14,337 nt of DNA. Origin: an uncultured Collinsella sp. (GTDB taxonomy: Bacteria > Actinomycetota > Coriobacteriia > Coriobacteriales > Coriobacteriaceae). This document shows, piece after piece, positions 1 to 6,571 of the stretch (its first letter is position 1; every line of letters starts with the position of its first letter). Where the stretch lies: positions 1-14,337 of the forward strand of contig UQUG01000046.1 in NCBI GenBank assembly GCA_900544205.1. Reading direction: 5' to 3'. The notes beneath the pieces were generated by a model. It did not search any database. It saw only the letters and a list, made by a program, of their open reading frames with translations, and was not told the DNA's origin. The position numbers and the translations under genes were made by a program.

Positions 1-2
1 GG

Positions 3-50
3 GTGGGGGAAGGGGTGGGGAAAGGTGTTGAAAAATGGGGCGGCTCCCCA
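3..50 (+). promoter_or_regulatory. Candidate MraZ operator: TGGGG repeats around the mraZ promoter
   Basis: TGGGG occurs at 4-8, 16-20 and 36-40, and its complement CCCCA at 46-50. The copies at 16 and 36 are 20 bases apart, with a degenerate TGTTG at 26 exactly between them, giving a 10-base step. The copies at 4 and 16 are 12 apart. E. coli MraZ binds TGGGN direct repeats with 5-base spacers upstream of its own gene, so this array next to mraZ fits autoregulation. Assignment to MraZ is inference; G-rich DNA produces such words easily, and the array may continue upstream of the window. Confidence 0.55.
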
Positions 51-56
51 TATTAT
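28..56 (+). promoter_or_regulatory. Sigma-70-type promoter of the dcw cluster
   Basis: A -35 box TTGAAA (28-33) and a -10 box TATTAT (51-56) are separated by 17 bases. Each box differs from consensus by one base. Transcription should start near 62-64, leaving a leader of about 60 bases before the mraZ start at 125. The spacer holds a perfect inverted repeat, TGGGG-CGGCT-CCCCA at 36-50, so a repressor bound there would block polymerase. It is the only convincing promoter I see in the window. Confidence 0.7.
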
Positions 57-71
57 TAATGTCGTCGACAG

Positions 72-88
72 GCGGGGTGGTTCCCCGC
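72..88 (+). promoter_or_regulatory. Leader stem-loop upstream of mraZ
   Basis: GCGGGG (72-77) and CCCCGC (83-88) form a perfect 6-base-pair GC-rich stem with loop TGGTT. No T tract follows, so it is not an intrinsic terminator. It lies in the predicted untranslated leader. Its 3' arm could instead pair with the mraZ ribosome binding site region, so it may tune translation or mRNA stability; that role is inference. Confidence 0.45.
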
Positions 89-124
89 GTACGTGCCATC
101 TGAGTAACCGAGGGGAGGGCGCAC

Positions 125-559
125 ATGGGAATGACGGGTGCATACGAGCGCAATCTCGATGCAAAAGGTCGTCTGTCCCTGCCTGCACCCCTTCGCGAGG
201 AGCTTGGAGAACACGTTCGCGTGTTCAAAGCCCTGGATGTCGATGCTCTGTACGTGTTCTCTGCCGAGGCCTTCGATAAGTGGGTCGAAGGACTCTTCGC
301 GGGTCGTGAGGGCCACGAGGGTTTTAACCCGCGTGACATCAACGACCAGAAGCTCATGAGGGCGATCAACAAGCGCACCACGTCGATGGACGTGGACAGC
401 GCCGGTCGTATCGGTCTTTCTGAGTCTCTCCGCAAGCAGGCGAACCTCGACCGCGAGGTCACGGTTGTGGGTAACTACGACCACCTTGAGGTTTGGGACC
501 GCGCTACGGCCGATGAGGACGATGACGACGAGGCCCTGCTGGACCTCTTCTTCTCGTAA
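125..559 (+). CDS. mraZ: MraZ, transcriptional regulator of the dcw cluster
   Basis: MraZ is a ring-forming DNA-binding protein of the SpoVT/AbrB fold that in E. coli represses its own dcw promoter. At 144 residues the length is normal for the family. Two AbrB-like halves are visible, each with the signature DxxGR: LDAKGRLSLP at residues 11-20 and VDSAGRIGLS at 90-99. The C-terminus is strongly acidic (residues 130-136 are Asp/Glu only). The ATG is preceded by GGAGG (114-118) at a 6-base spacing. It is the first gene of the cluster, directly behind the promoter and the TGGGG repeats, as expected for an autoregulator. Identification is secure; the regulon in this organism is not known. Confidence 0.95.
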   Translation: MGMTGAYERNLDAKGRLSLPAPLREELGEHVRVFKALDVDALYVFSAEAFDKWVEGLFAGREGHEGFNPRDINDQKLMRAINKRTTSMDVDSAGRIGLSESLRKQANLDREVTVVGNYDHLEVWDRATADEDDDDEALLDLFFS

Positions 560-579
560 GGGCAAGGCACGAGTAACGG

Positions 580-1545
580 ATGGAGCGTGGGATCTTGACA
601 CAAGAATATCGGCATGAACCTGTCATGCTCGGCGAAGTGCTTGAGTCGCTGCAGCTAAAGAGCGGCTCCGTCGTCTGCGACTGCACCCTTGGCGGTGCCG
701 GCCATTCGGTAAAGATGGCCGCGCAGGTGGGGGAGACAGGCCTTTTGCTTGGCGTCGACCAGGACGACATGGCCCTCGAGGCCGCTGGCGCCCGTCTGGA
801 CCGCGAGGTTCCCGGCGTACCGCACCAGCTGCTGAAGGGCAACTTCGGCGACTTGGACGAGCTGCTTTGCTCGGCCGAGGTGCCCGGGGTCGATGGCTTC
901 CTGTTCGACTTGGGCGTTTCGTCACCGCAACTCGATATCCCTGGCAGGGGCTTTTCGTATAACGAGGACGCCCCATTGGACATGCGGATGGATCCGGGTA
1001 ACAACACCTTAAACGCAGCTGAGGTCATCAACACCTATAACGAACACGACCTCGCCCGGATTCTACGCGTCTACGGCGAAGAGAAGTTCGCCTCGCAGAT
1101 CGCGCGCGAGATCGTGCGCCGCCGCGAGCAAGAACCGATCGAAACCACCGGCCAATTTGTCGAGATCATCAAGGCGGGTATCCCGGCTGCCGCTCGTCGG
1201 CATGGCGGACACCCGGCCAAGAAAAGTTTCCAGGCCATTCGCATCGAGGTCAATCATGAGCTCGATGTGCTCGAGCGAGGGCTTGACGCCGCCACCAGGT
1301 GGCTCAACCCGGGCGGACGCATCTGCGTCATCTCGTATCACTCGCTCGAGGACCGTATCGTAAAGAACCACTTTAAGGAGATGAGCCAGGGGTGCACGTG
1401 TCCGCCGGAGATTCCGGTGTGCGTGTGCGGCAACGTGCCGATACTCAAGGTCATCACCCGCAAACCCTTGGTTGCCCAACCCGATGAGGTTGCGCGCAAT
1501 CCTCGGGCGAGATCAGCCAAGATCCGCGTGGCGCGGCGTCTGTAG
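580..1545 (+). CDS. rsmH: 16S rRNA (cytosine1402-N4)-methyltransferase RsmH (MraW)
   Basis: RsmH uses S-adenosylmethionine to N4-methylate C1402 of 16S rRNA in the ribosomal P site. It is a cytoplasmic enzyme carried in dcw clusters although its role is in translation. Family motifs run in order: HEPVMLGEV (12-20), the SAM loop DCTLGGAGHS (34-43), FDLGVSSPQLD (109-119) with RGFSY and PLDMRMDP (132-139), HPAKKSFQAIRIEVN (211-225) and ISYHSLEDRIVK (251-262). A Cys-rich patch lies at 272-283. At 321 residues it is full length. The gap after mraZ is 20 bases. The ribosome binding site for the ATG is poor (AAGG at 564-567, 12 bases away). An in-frame TTG at 595, with GGAG at 582-585, is a plausible alternative start that keeps every motif. 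Confidence 0.96.
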   Translation: MERGILTQEYRHEPVMLGEVLESLQLKSGSVVCDCTLGGAGHSVKMAAQVGETGLLLGVDQDDMALEAAGARLDREVPGVPHQLLKGNFGDLDELLCSAEVPGVDGFLFDLGVSSPQLDIPGRGFSYNEDAPLDMRMDPGNNTLNAAEVINTYNEHDLARILRVYGEEKFASQIAREIVRRREQEPIETTGQFVEIIKAGIPAAARRHGGHPAKKSFQAIRIEVNHELDVLERGLDAATRWLNPGGRICVISYHSLEDRIVKNHFKEMSQGCTCPPEIPVCVCGNVPILKVITRKPLVAQPDEVARNPRARSAKIRVARRL

Positions 1546-1635
1546 ACGCGACCGCGCGATATTGGACCTCCCGCTCGTACCACAAACGAAGCTTAAACAC
1601 ACTACCAACGTACTCGGGATGGGAGGCGGCATATC

Positions 1636-2106
1636 ATGGGCTATAACACCTCAAACGCAGCACTCGCCTATGATATGAACGCCATGCCCGCCTATCGTGA
1701 GGCACCGCAGGCCCCCGTTGCTCCCCGCGAGCAGCGCATGCCGCGCTTTGATGTCTACACGGGCGCGGGCCGTCAGGCAAACCAGGTGGTAAGCCCGGTT
1801 TTCATGAGCGTTCTTAAAACGTTTTGCATCATTGCGGCTATCTTCATGACGATCGGCGTCGCCCGCGTGGCGCTCGCCGGCGTTACGGCCCAGGTGCTCA
1901 ACAGCAACGCCGAGCTTACCAACACGCTCGAGAAGGCGACCGATGAGAGCTCCGACCTGGAGGTCATGCACTCGGTCTATGGTGCCGACACGCGCATCCG
2001 CGACCTTGCGGGCGCCTATGGCATGGTGGAGCCCAGCGAGAGCGTTACACTTGACTTTTCGCAGGATGCAGCCGCGGGCGCTAGCTCGACCGCGACCGCT
2101 CAGTAA
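1636..2106 (+). CDS. ftsL: FtsL-like septum protein, single-pass membrane
   Basis: FtsL is a bitopic protein that joins FtsQ and FtsB/DivIC and helps activate septal FtsW and its transpeptidase. This 156-residue protein has a 55-residue cytoplasmic N-terminus rich in Pro, Ala and Arg, one membrane segment at about 56-81, and then an outside region of about 75 residues. That region starts with a short helical, coiled-coil-like stretch (85-112) and an IRDLAGAYGMVEPSES segment (121-136). The last part matches the basic-helix then GM(V)xP pattern common near the end of FtsL-type proteins. The ATG has GGGAGG at 1621-1626. FtsL sequences diverge widely, so the call rests on topology, size and position between rsmH and the transpeptidase gene. 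A general septum-formation-initiator relative cannot be excluded. Confidence 0.75.
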   Translation: MGYNTSNAALAYDMNAMPAYREAPQAPVAPREQRMPRFDVYTGAGRQANQVVSPVFMSVLKTFCIIAAIFMTIGVARVALAGVTAQVLNSNAELTNTLEKATDESSDLEVMHSVYGADTRIRDLAGAYGMVEPSESVTLDFSQDAAAGASSTATAQ

Positions 2107-2123
2107 CAAGACGGTAGCTGAGT

Positions 2124-3989
2124 ATGACAAATGACTATCGCCGCGGTCCCGACGGGGGTCGTGGTTCTGGACGTCCCTCATCGCGGGGACGTTCTGGTTA
2201 TCAAGGAACGGGTCGGCCATCTTACAACGCGGGGCCGTCCCGTGGCAACGACCCCGCATCGCGACTTCGCGGTTCGGGTGGTCCTCAAGTACATAACACC
2301 AGGTCGCGCAAGAACTCGTCGACCGAATGGCTCACGGGCACGCCGCTGCCTCGTCGCAACGTCGTCATGGGGTGCATTGGGCTCGGTTTGGCTGCGGGCG
2401 TCTATCGCCTTGCCGACTATCAGATCGTGAACGCCGGCAAGCTGCGTGAGCGCGCCGATGCGCGCCGCCTTCTTGCCCAGACGCTCTATGCCAAGCGCGG
2501 CACCATCTATGACCGTAACGGCAACGTGCTGACGTCTTCGGTCGAGTGCCGCAATATCGCCGTGAACCCGCAGCTGGTCGAGGATATCGACAAGACGGTG
2601 TCGGCGCTGGTCAAGGCGACGGGCATCGATAAAAAGACCTGTCGTAAACTCGTTGAGTCCGATGGTACCTGGGTGTATATCAAGCGTCAGGTGGACGAAG
2701 ACGACGCTGCGGCGCTGGAGAAGAAAAACCTGCCCGGCGTGCTCTTTGAGCAAGCCATGAAGCGCGTGTACCCTTACGGCAACCTAGCCTCGCAGGTGCT
2801 GGGCGTGGTGAATGTGGACAACGACGGCCTGACGGGTCTGGAAAAGCAATACAACAAGCTCTTGACCGGCACGAACGGTTCTCTTGTGCGCGAGCGCGCG
2901 AGAGATGGCAGCTATATCGCGGGCGGCGCCTATAAAAAGGTGGCTGCGGTCGACGGCGTTGATATCGTGACGACGCTTGACGTCAATATCCAGCGTGCGG
3001 CAGAGGACGCCCTGGCCGAGGCGGTCGAGAAAACGAAGGCCAAGAACGGTTCGGCCCTTGTGACCGATCCTACAACGGGTGAGATCCTTGCCGCCTGCTC
3101 GTACCCGACGTATGACCAGACCGATCTGGAAAATGCCAAGACCGAGGATATGAACCTGCGTCTCGTCACCGATGCCTATGAGCCCGGCTCGGTCTTTAAG
3201 ACGCTCGTGGCGGGCACCGGCTTTGATTTGGGCGTCGTGCGCTCGAGTACGTCGTTTGAGGTGCCGGCGAGCATCAAAGTGGGCGACGATACCGTCACCG
3301 ATGCCGATAAACGCGACTACGCCATGACCATGGATGTGCGCGAGATGATGCGCCGCTCGTCCAACGTGGGCTTTGTCCTGGTGGGGCGCAAGATCGGCGC
3401 CGACGACTTTGCCGCCTATGTGGACAAGTGGGGCATCGGACACAGCTCGGGTGTCGATTTTCCGGGAGAGAGTCTGGGCATCGTCAAGGAGCGCGACCAG
3501 TATGATGGCGCCACGCTGGGCTCGATGAGCTTTGGCCAGGCACTGTCCGTCTCGCCGATTGAGATTGCGCGTGCCGTGGGCGGTATCGCCAACGGCGGCG
3601 TGATGATGACCCCGCACTTCTATAAGTCCAGCAAGGGCGATGAGAAGGATTGGGGAGAGGGCGAGCGTGCGATTTCGCAGGACGCTGCCGCGCAAGTGAC
3701 GTCGTGCATGCAGACGGTCGTCGCCGAGGGCACGGGCGTCGGCGGCGCAGTGGATGGCTACGATGTGGCGGGCAAGACCGGCACGGCCGAGCGCGCTGAC
3801 GAGAACGGCGGATATCTTAAAGAGAACTACATGTCGTCCTTTATGGGTTTTGCGCCGGCTCAGTCGCCCAAGGTGCTGTGCTACATCACGCTTGATGGAA
3901 CGCCGAGCGGTTCGGACGCCGCTGCGGTGCCATTCCAGTCCATCATGGCCAACGCGCTCGATGTACTGGGTATCCCGCGCACAAAGTAG
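2124..3989 (+). CDS. ftsI: Class B penicillin-binding protein, septal transpeptidase (FtsI/PBP2 type)
   Basis: It cross-links new septal peptidoglycan outside the membrane, as partner of FtsW. A Gly/Arg/Ser-rich tail (about 1-70) is followed by a membrane anchor (about 79-95). The dimerisation (pedestal) domain follows, with KRGTIYDRNGNVL at 124-136. The transpeptidase domain has all three motifs: S356-V-F-K (nucleophile Ser356), S412-S-N and K551-T-G-T. The protein stops at residue 621 just after this domain, so it has no PASTA repeats, unlike many Firmicutes SpoVD/PBP relatives. The gene is 17 bases after ftsL with only a weak ribosome binding site, which suggests coupling. Its place after ftsL supports a septal rather than elongation role; the symbol is given on that basis. 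Confidence 0.93.
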   Translation: MTNDYRRGPDGGRGSGRPSSRGRSGYQGTGRPSYNAGPSRGNDPASRLRGSGGPQVHNTRSRKNSSTEWLTGTPLPRRNVVMGCIGLGLAAGVYRLADYQIVNAGKLRERADARRLLAQTLYAKRGTIYDRNGNVLTSSVECRNIAVNPQLVEDIDKTVSALVKATGIDKKTCRKLVESDGTWVYIKRQVDEDDAAALEKKNLPGVLFEQAMKRVYPYGNLASQVLGVVNVDNDGLTGLEKQYNKLLTGTNGSLVRERARDGSYIAGGAYKKVAAVDGVDIVTTLDVNIQRAAEDALAEAVEKTKAKNGSALVTDPTTGEILAACSYPTYDQTDLENAKTEDMNLRLVTDAYEPGSVFKTLVAGTGFDLGVVRSSTSFEVPASIKVGDDTVTDADKRDYAMTMDVREMMRRSSNVGFVLVGRKIGADDFAAYVDKWGIGHSSGVDFPGESLGIVKERDQYDGATLGSMSFGQALSVSPIEIARAVGGIANGGVMMTPHFYKSSKGDEKDWGEGERAISQDAAAQVTSCMQTVVAEGTGVGGAVDGYDVAGKTGTAERADENGGYLKENYMSSFMGFAPAQSPKVLCYITLDGTPSGSDAAAVPFQSIMANALDVLGIPRTK

Positions 3990-4114
3990 GGGGTTACAAT
4001 CTTGGGCGTGGTCCATTGTCCAATCTGAGGGGTGTTCACATGCCCTGCACCACGTATGCGTGGCACTGGGATACAATACGCCGATAGCACTATTAGGTTT
4101 ACAGGGGAGCAGCA
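3990..4114 (+). other. 125-base intergenic gap between ftsI and murF
   Basis: This is the longest internal non-coding stretch. It holds the imperfect hairpin at 4043-4070 and a good murF ribosome binding site (AGGGGAG, 4103-4109). There are two TACAAT words (3995-4000 and 4072-4077), but neither has a -35 box at a suitable distance. No open frame with a family resemblance is visible, and no remnant of murE, which often occupies this place. Confidence 0.6.
4043..4070 (+). repeat. Imperfect inverted repeat upstream of murF
   Basis: CCACG (4050-4054) and CGTGG (4059-4063) pair around a TATG loop. Outside two symmetric mismatches, G4047 pairs with C4066, and after one more mismatch CCC (4043-4045) pairs with GGG (4068-4070). 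There is no T run, so a terminator is unlikely. It could be an RNA processing site or a protein-binding dyad; the function is unknown. Confidence 0.4.
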
Positions 4115-5539
4115 ATGATAGAGATCGCCGTCAACAACCTCGCGGCCGCAACAGGGGCCCGAACCGTGACGGAAGGAGTCGATCGTGTTTGCCGCGGGTG
4201 CGTTATCGACTCGCGTCAGGTCGAGGAGGGGACGATCTTTGTCGCCTTCCCGGGTGAAAAAGTCGATGGCAATGACTTTGCTTCCCGTGCTGTCGAGGCG
4301 GGTGCCGGCGCCGTCGTGATGACGCGCGAGCCCGACCCGGAGTTGGTTTCGCTGGCTCAGGACAAGGGCTGCGCCATCTTGCTGACCGATGATCCCGAGG
4401 AGTTTCTGCTGCGCCTGGCGCATGCGTATCGCCTGGAGCTTGGCTGTCTGGTCGTTGGCATTACCGGTTCGATCGGCAAGACGACGACCAAGGACGTGCT
4501 TGCCGCGGTGCTCGCCAAGCGCTACCGCGTCTGGGCGACCAAGGGCAATTACAACAACCTGATCGGCATGCCGCTCACGGTGCTGAGCGCTCCCGCCGAT
4601 ACCGAGATCCTGGTGCTCGAGATGGGCATGAACCATTTCCACGAGATTGAGCGCCTATCCCAGTCTGCCAATCCCAACCTTGCCATCGTGAGCAAGATCG
4701 GCACTTCCCATATCGGTATTTTGGGCAGTCGCGAGAACATCGCCCGCGCCAAATCCGAGATCGTCGAGGGCATGCGTGCCGCCGGCGACATCCTGCCGTT
4801 GTTGGTTTTGGGCGGCGAGGACGACTTCACCCCCTTCATCCGCGACACGTTTGCCGCGCCTGCCGGCATTGACGTGATGTTGGCGGGTATCTCGGACGAC
4901 GATGAGGTTCGTGCGCGCGACATCCGTGTCGATGACGAGGGCCGTCCGGTCTTTACACTCGATTTTGGCCTAGGCGAGACGATCGAAACCATGCTCGCCA
5001 TTCCCGGTGTGCAGTCCGTCCCCAATGCCGTCAAGGCCGCCGCGGTTGCCTATCGCCTGGGTGTATCGCCCGAGCAGATTAATGCTGCCTTTAGGGGGCT
5101 TACGATCACGGGCCACCGTCAGGAGATCAAGCGCGCCAAGAGCGGCGCCCGTATCATCGACGATTCCTATAACGCCAGTGCAGAATCCATGGCTGCCGGC
5201 CTCGATCTGCTGTGCTCGCTTTCGTGCAGGGGCTCGCGCATGGCGGTCCTGGGAGAGATGGGCGAGATGGGCGACGAGGCTCCCCGCATGCATGAGCTCG
5301 TGGGTGCCTATGCCGCCGCCAAGAAGCTTGACATGCTGGTGTGCGTGGGCGGCGAGCTGGCCCAGCTTATGGCCGATGCTGCGCGCATGATGGGCATGGA
5401 CGAGGATCGCATTCAGGTGTTCTCCGATTATCAGCAGGTGCTCGACCGCATGGGCGGCGCGCTTGAAAAACATGATGTTGTACTGGTCAAGGGTTCCCGC
5501 TTTGTTGAGCTCGACCGCTTTGTGGAAGGTGTGTGCTAG
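4115..5539 (+). CDS. murF: UDP-MurNAc-tripeptide--D-Ala-D-Ala ligase
   Basis: MurF is the last cytoplasmic ligase of the pathway: it uses ATP to add D-Ala-D-Ala to the UDP-MurNAc-tripeptide. The 474 residues show the three-domain Mur ligase plan. The N-terminal substrate domain has CVIDSRQVEEGTIFVAFPG (29-47). The central ATPase domain has the P-loop GITGSIGKTTTKD (115-127), KGNYNNLIGMPLT (143-155) and LEMGMNHFHEI (168-178). The C-terminal domain has DDSYNASAESM (349-359), VLGEMGEMG (378-386) and VKGSRFVELD (458-467). The KGNYNNxIG and DDSYNA signatures separate MurF from MurE and MurD. The start has AGGGGAG 5 bases upstream. mraY begins 3 bases after the stop. MurE, which makes its substrate, is not encoded in the window. 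Confidence 0.96.
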   Translation: MIEIAVNNLAAATGARTVTEGVDRVCRGCVIDSRQVEEGTIFVAFPGEKVDGNDFASRAVEAGAGAVVMTREPDPELVSLAQDKGCAILLTDDPEEFLLRLAHAYRLELGCLVVGITGSIGKTTTKDVLAAVLAKRYRVWATKGNYNNLIGMPLTVLSAPADTEILVLEMGMNHFHEIERLSQSANPNLAIVSKIGTSHIGILGSRENIARAKSEIVEGMRAAGDILPLLVLGGEDDFTPFIRDTFAAPAGIDVMLAGISDDDEVRARDIRVDDEGRPVFTLDFGLGETIETMLAIPGVQSVPNAVKAAAVAYRLGVSPEQINAAFRGLTITGHRQEIKRAKSGARIIDDSYNASAESMAAGLDLLCSLSCRGSRMAVLGEMGEMGDEAPRMHELVGAYAAAKKLDMLVCVGGELAQLMADAARMMGMDEDRIQVFSDYQQVLDRMGGALEKHDVVLVKGSRFVELDRFVEGVC

Positions 5540-5542
5540 CCC

Positions 5543-6562
5543 ATGTTCGGCAATCCCTCGTATCCAACGTATCAGGCTTTTTTGGGGCTTGGCATCGCCG
5601 CTGCCATTGCGCTGCTGCTCATGCCGTGGTGGATCAAGCTACTTAAGGTCGAGGGTATCGGCCAGCAGGTTCGTGCCGACGGCCCCAAGCGTCATTTGGT
5701 TAAGCAGGGAACGCCCACCATGGGTGGCGTTGTCATTCTCGTCGCGATTTCGCTGACCTGCCTGCTGATGGGCAAGCTCACCACCGAGCTCGTGCTCGTG
5801 CTGCTCGCCACGCTGGCGACAGGCGTGCTGGGCCTGATCGACGACCTGACCTCCGTTACGCATGGGCGCTCGCTCGGTCTGACGCCTCATGCCAAGATGA
5901 TCGGCCTAACCATTATCTGTGTCACCTTTACGGTACTTGCCGTTAACTGGTGCGGCGTCGCCCCCGAGATTCGTTTTCCCGGCGGCCTGACGATTGACCT
6001 TGGCGTGCTTTCGACCACCATCTGCGGCCTTTCGTTCCCGTGGCTCTACATTGTCTTTTGCTGGCTGATGATCGCCGGTCTTTCTAATGCCGTGAACCTG
6101 ACCGATGGCCTTGACGGTCTTGCTGGCGGCACCTCCATGATTGCCATGCTCGCCATGGCTGCCATGGCGTTTTTGCACGGAGACGTGAACCTGTCCATCT
6201 TCTGCACCGCGTGTGCCGGTGCCTGCTTGGGCTTTCTGTGGTTCAACTGCTATCCGGCGAGCATCTTTATGGGCGATACCGGCTCGCTTGCCCTAGGCGC
6301 CGCGTTTGCCTGCACGTCCATCATGACCAACACCGAGGTCGTCTCCCTCATCATCGGCGGCCTGTTTATCGTTGAGACCCTGTCGGTCATGATTCAGGTT
6401 GTCTACTTCCACTTTACGCACAAGCGCGTCTTCCTTATGGCGCCCATCCATCATCATTTCGAAAAGAAGGGCTGGGCCGAGACCAAGGTCGTCATCCGTT
6501 TTTGGATTATCGCTGCTGCCTTTGGTGCCGTTGGCCTTGCCCTGTTCTTCCAGTTGGGATAG
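5543..6562 (+). CDS. mraY: Phospho-MurNAc-pentapeptide translocase MraY
   Basis: MraY transfers phospho-MurNAc-pentapeptide from UDP to undecaprenyl phosphate, making lipid I at the inner membrane face. It is a polytopic enzyme with about ten membrane segments over 339 residues, a typical size. Signatures appear in order: GPKRHLVKQGTPTMGG (47-62), LGLIDDLT (96-103) with the Asp pair 100-101, NAVNLTDGLDGLAGG (182-196), FMGDTGSLALG (242-252, Asp245) and the cytoplasmic MAPIHHHFEKKGW (299-311) with the His triad 303-305. These include the Mg2+ and catalytic residues known from solved MraY structures. The start follows the murF stop by 3 bases with only a distant GGAAGG (5524-5529), which points to translational coupling. 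Confidence 0.97.
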   Translation: MFGNPSYPTYQAFLGLGIAAAIALLLMPWWIKLLKVEGIGQQVRADGPKRHLVKQGTPTMGGVVILVAISLTCLLMGKLTTELVLVLLATLATGVLGLIDDLTSVTHGRSLGLTPHAKMIGLTIICVTFTVLAVNWCGVAPEIRFPGGLTIDLGVLSTTICGLSFPWLYIVFCWLMIAGLSNAVNLTDGLDGLAGGTSMIAMLAMAAMAFLHGDVNLSIFCTACAGACLGFLWFNCYPASIFMGDTGSLALGAAFACTSIMTNTEVVSLIIGGLFIVETLSVMIQVVYFHFTHKRVFLMAPIHHHFEKKGWAETKVVIRFWIIAAAFGAVGLALFFQLG

Positions 6563-6571
6563 TGGTCTTTC

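Noticed and set aside
25..279. Short + strand open frame overlapping the promoter and the mraZ start
   Set aside because: It begins inside the promoter -35 box region, upstream of the predicted transcription start, and overlaps mraZ in another frame; its product looks random.
1546..1635. 90-base gap between rsmH and ftsL as a regulatory region
   Set aside because: Apart from the ftsL ribosome binding site (GGGAGG, 1621-1626) I see no promoter, dyad or repeat in it.
3995..4077. TACAAT words at 3995-4000 and 4072-4077 as internal promoters for murF
   Set aside because: Neither has a -35-like hexamer 16-18 bases upstream, nor an extended -10 TG.
2784..4115. 443-codon open frame on the - strand opposite the transpeptidase gene
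   Set aside because: It is a shadow of codon bias in a G+C-rich gene; the + strand frame carries all penicillin-binding motifs and the antisense product matches no family I recognise.
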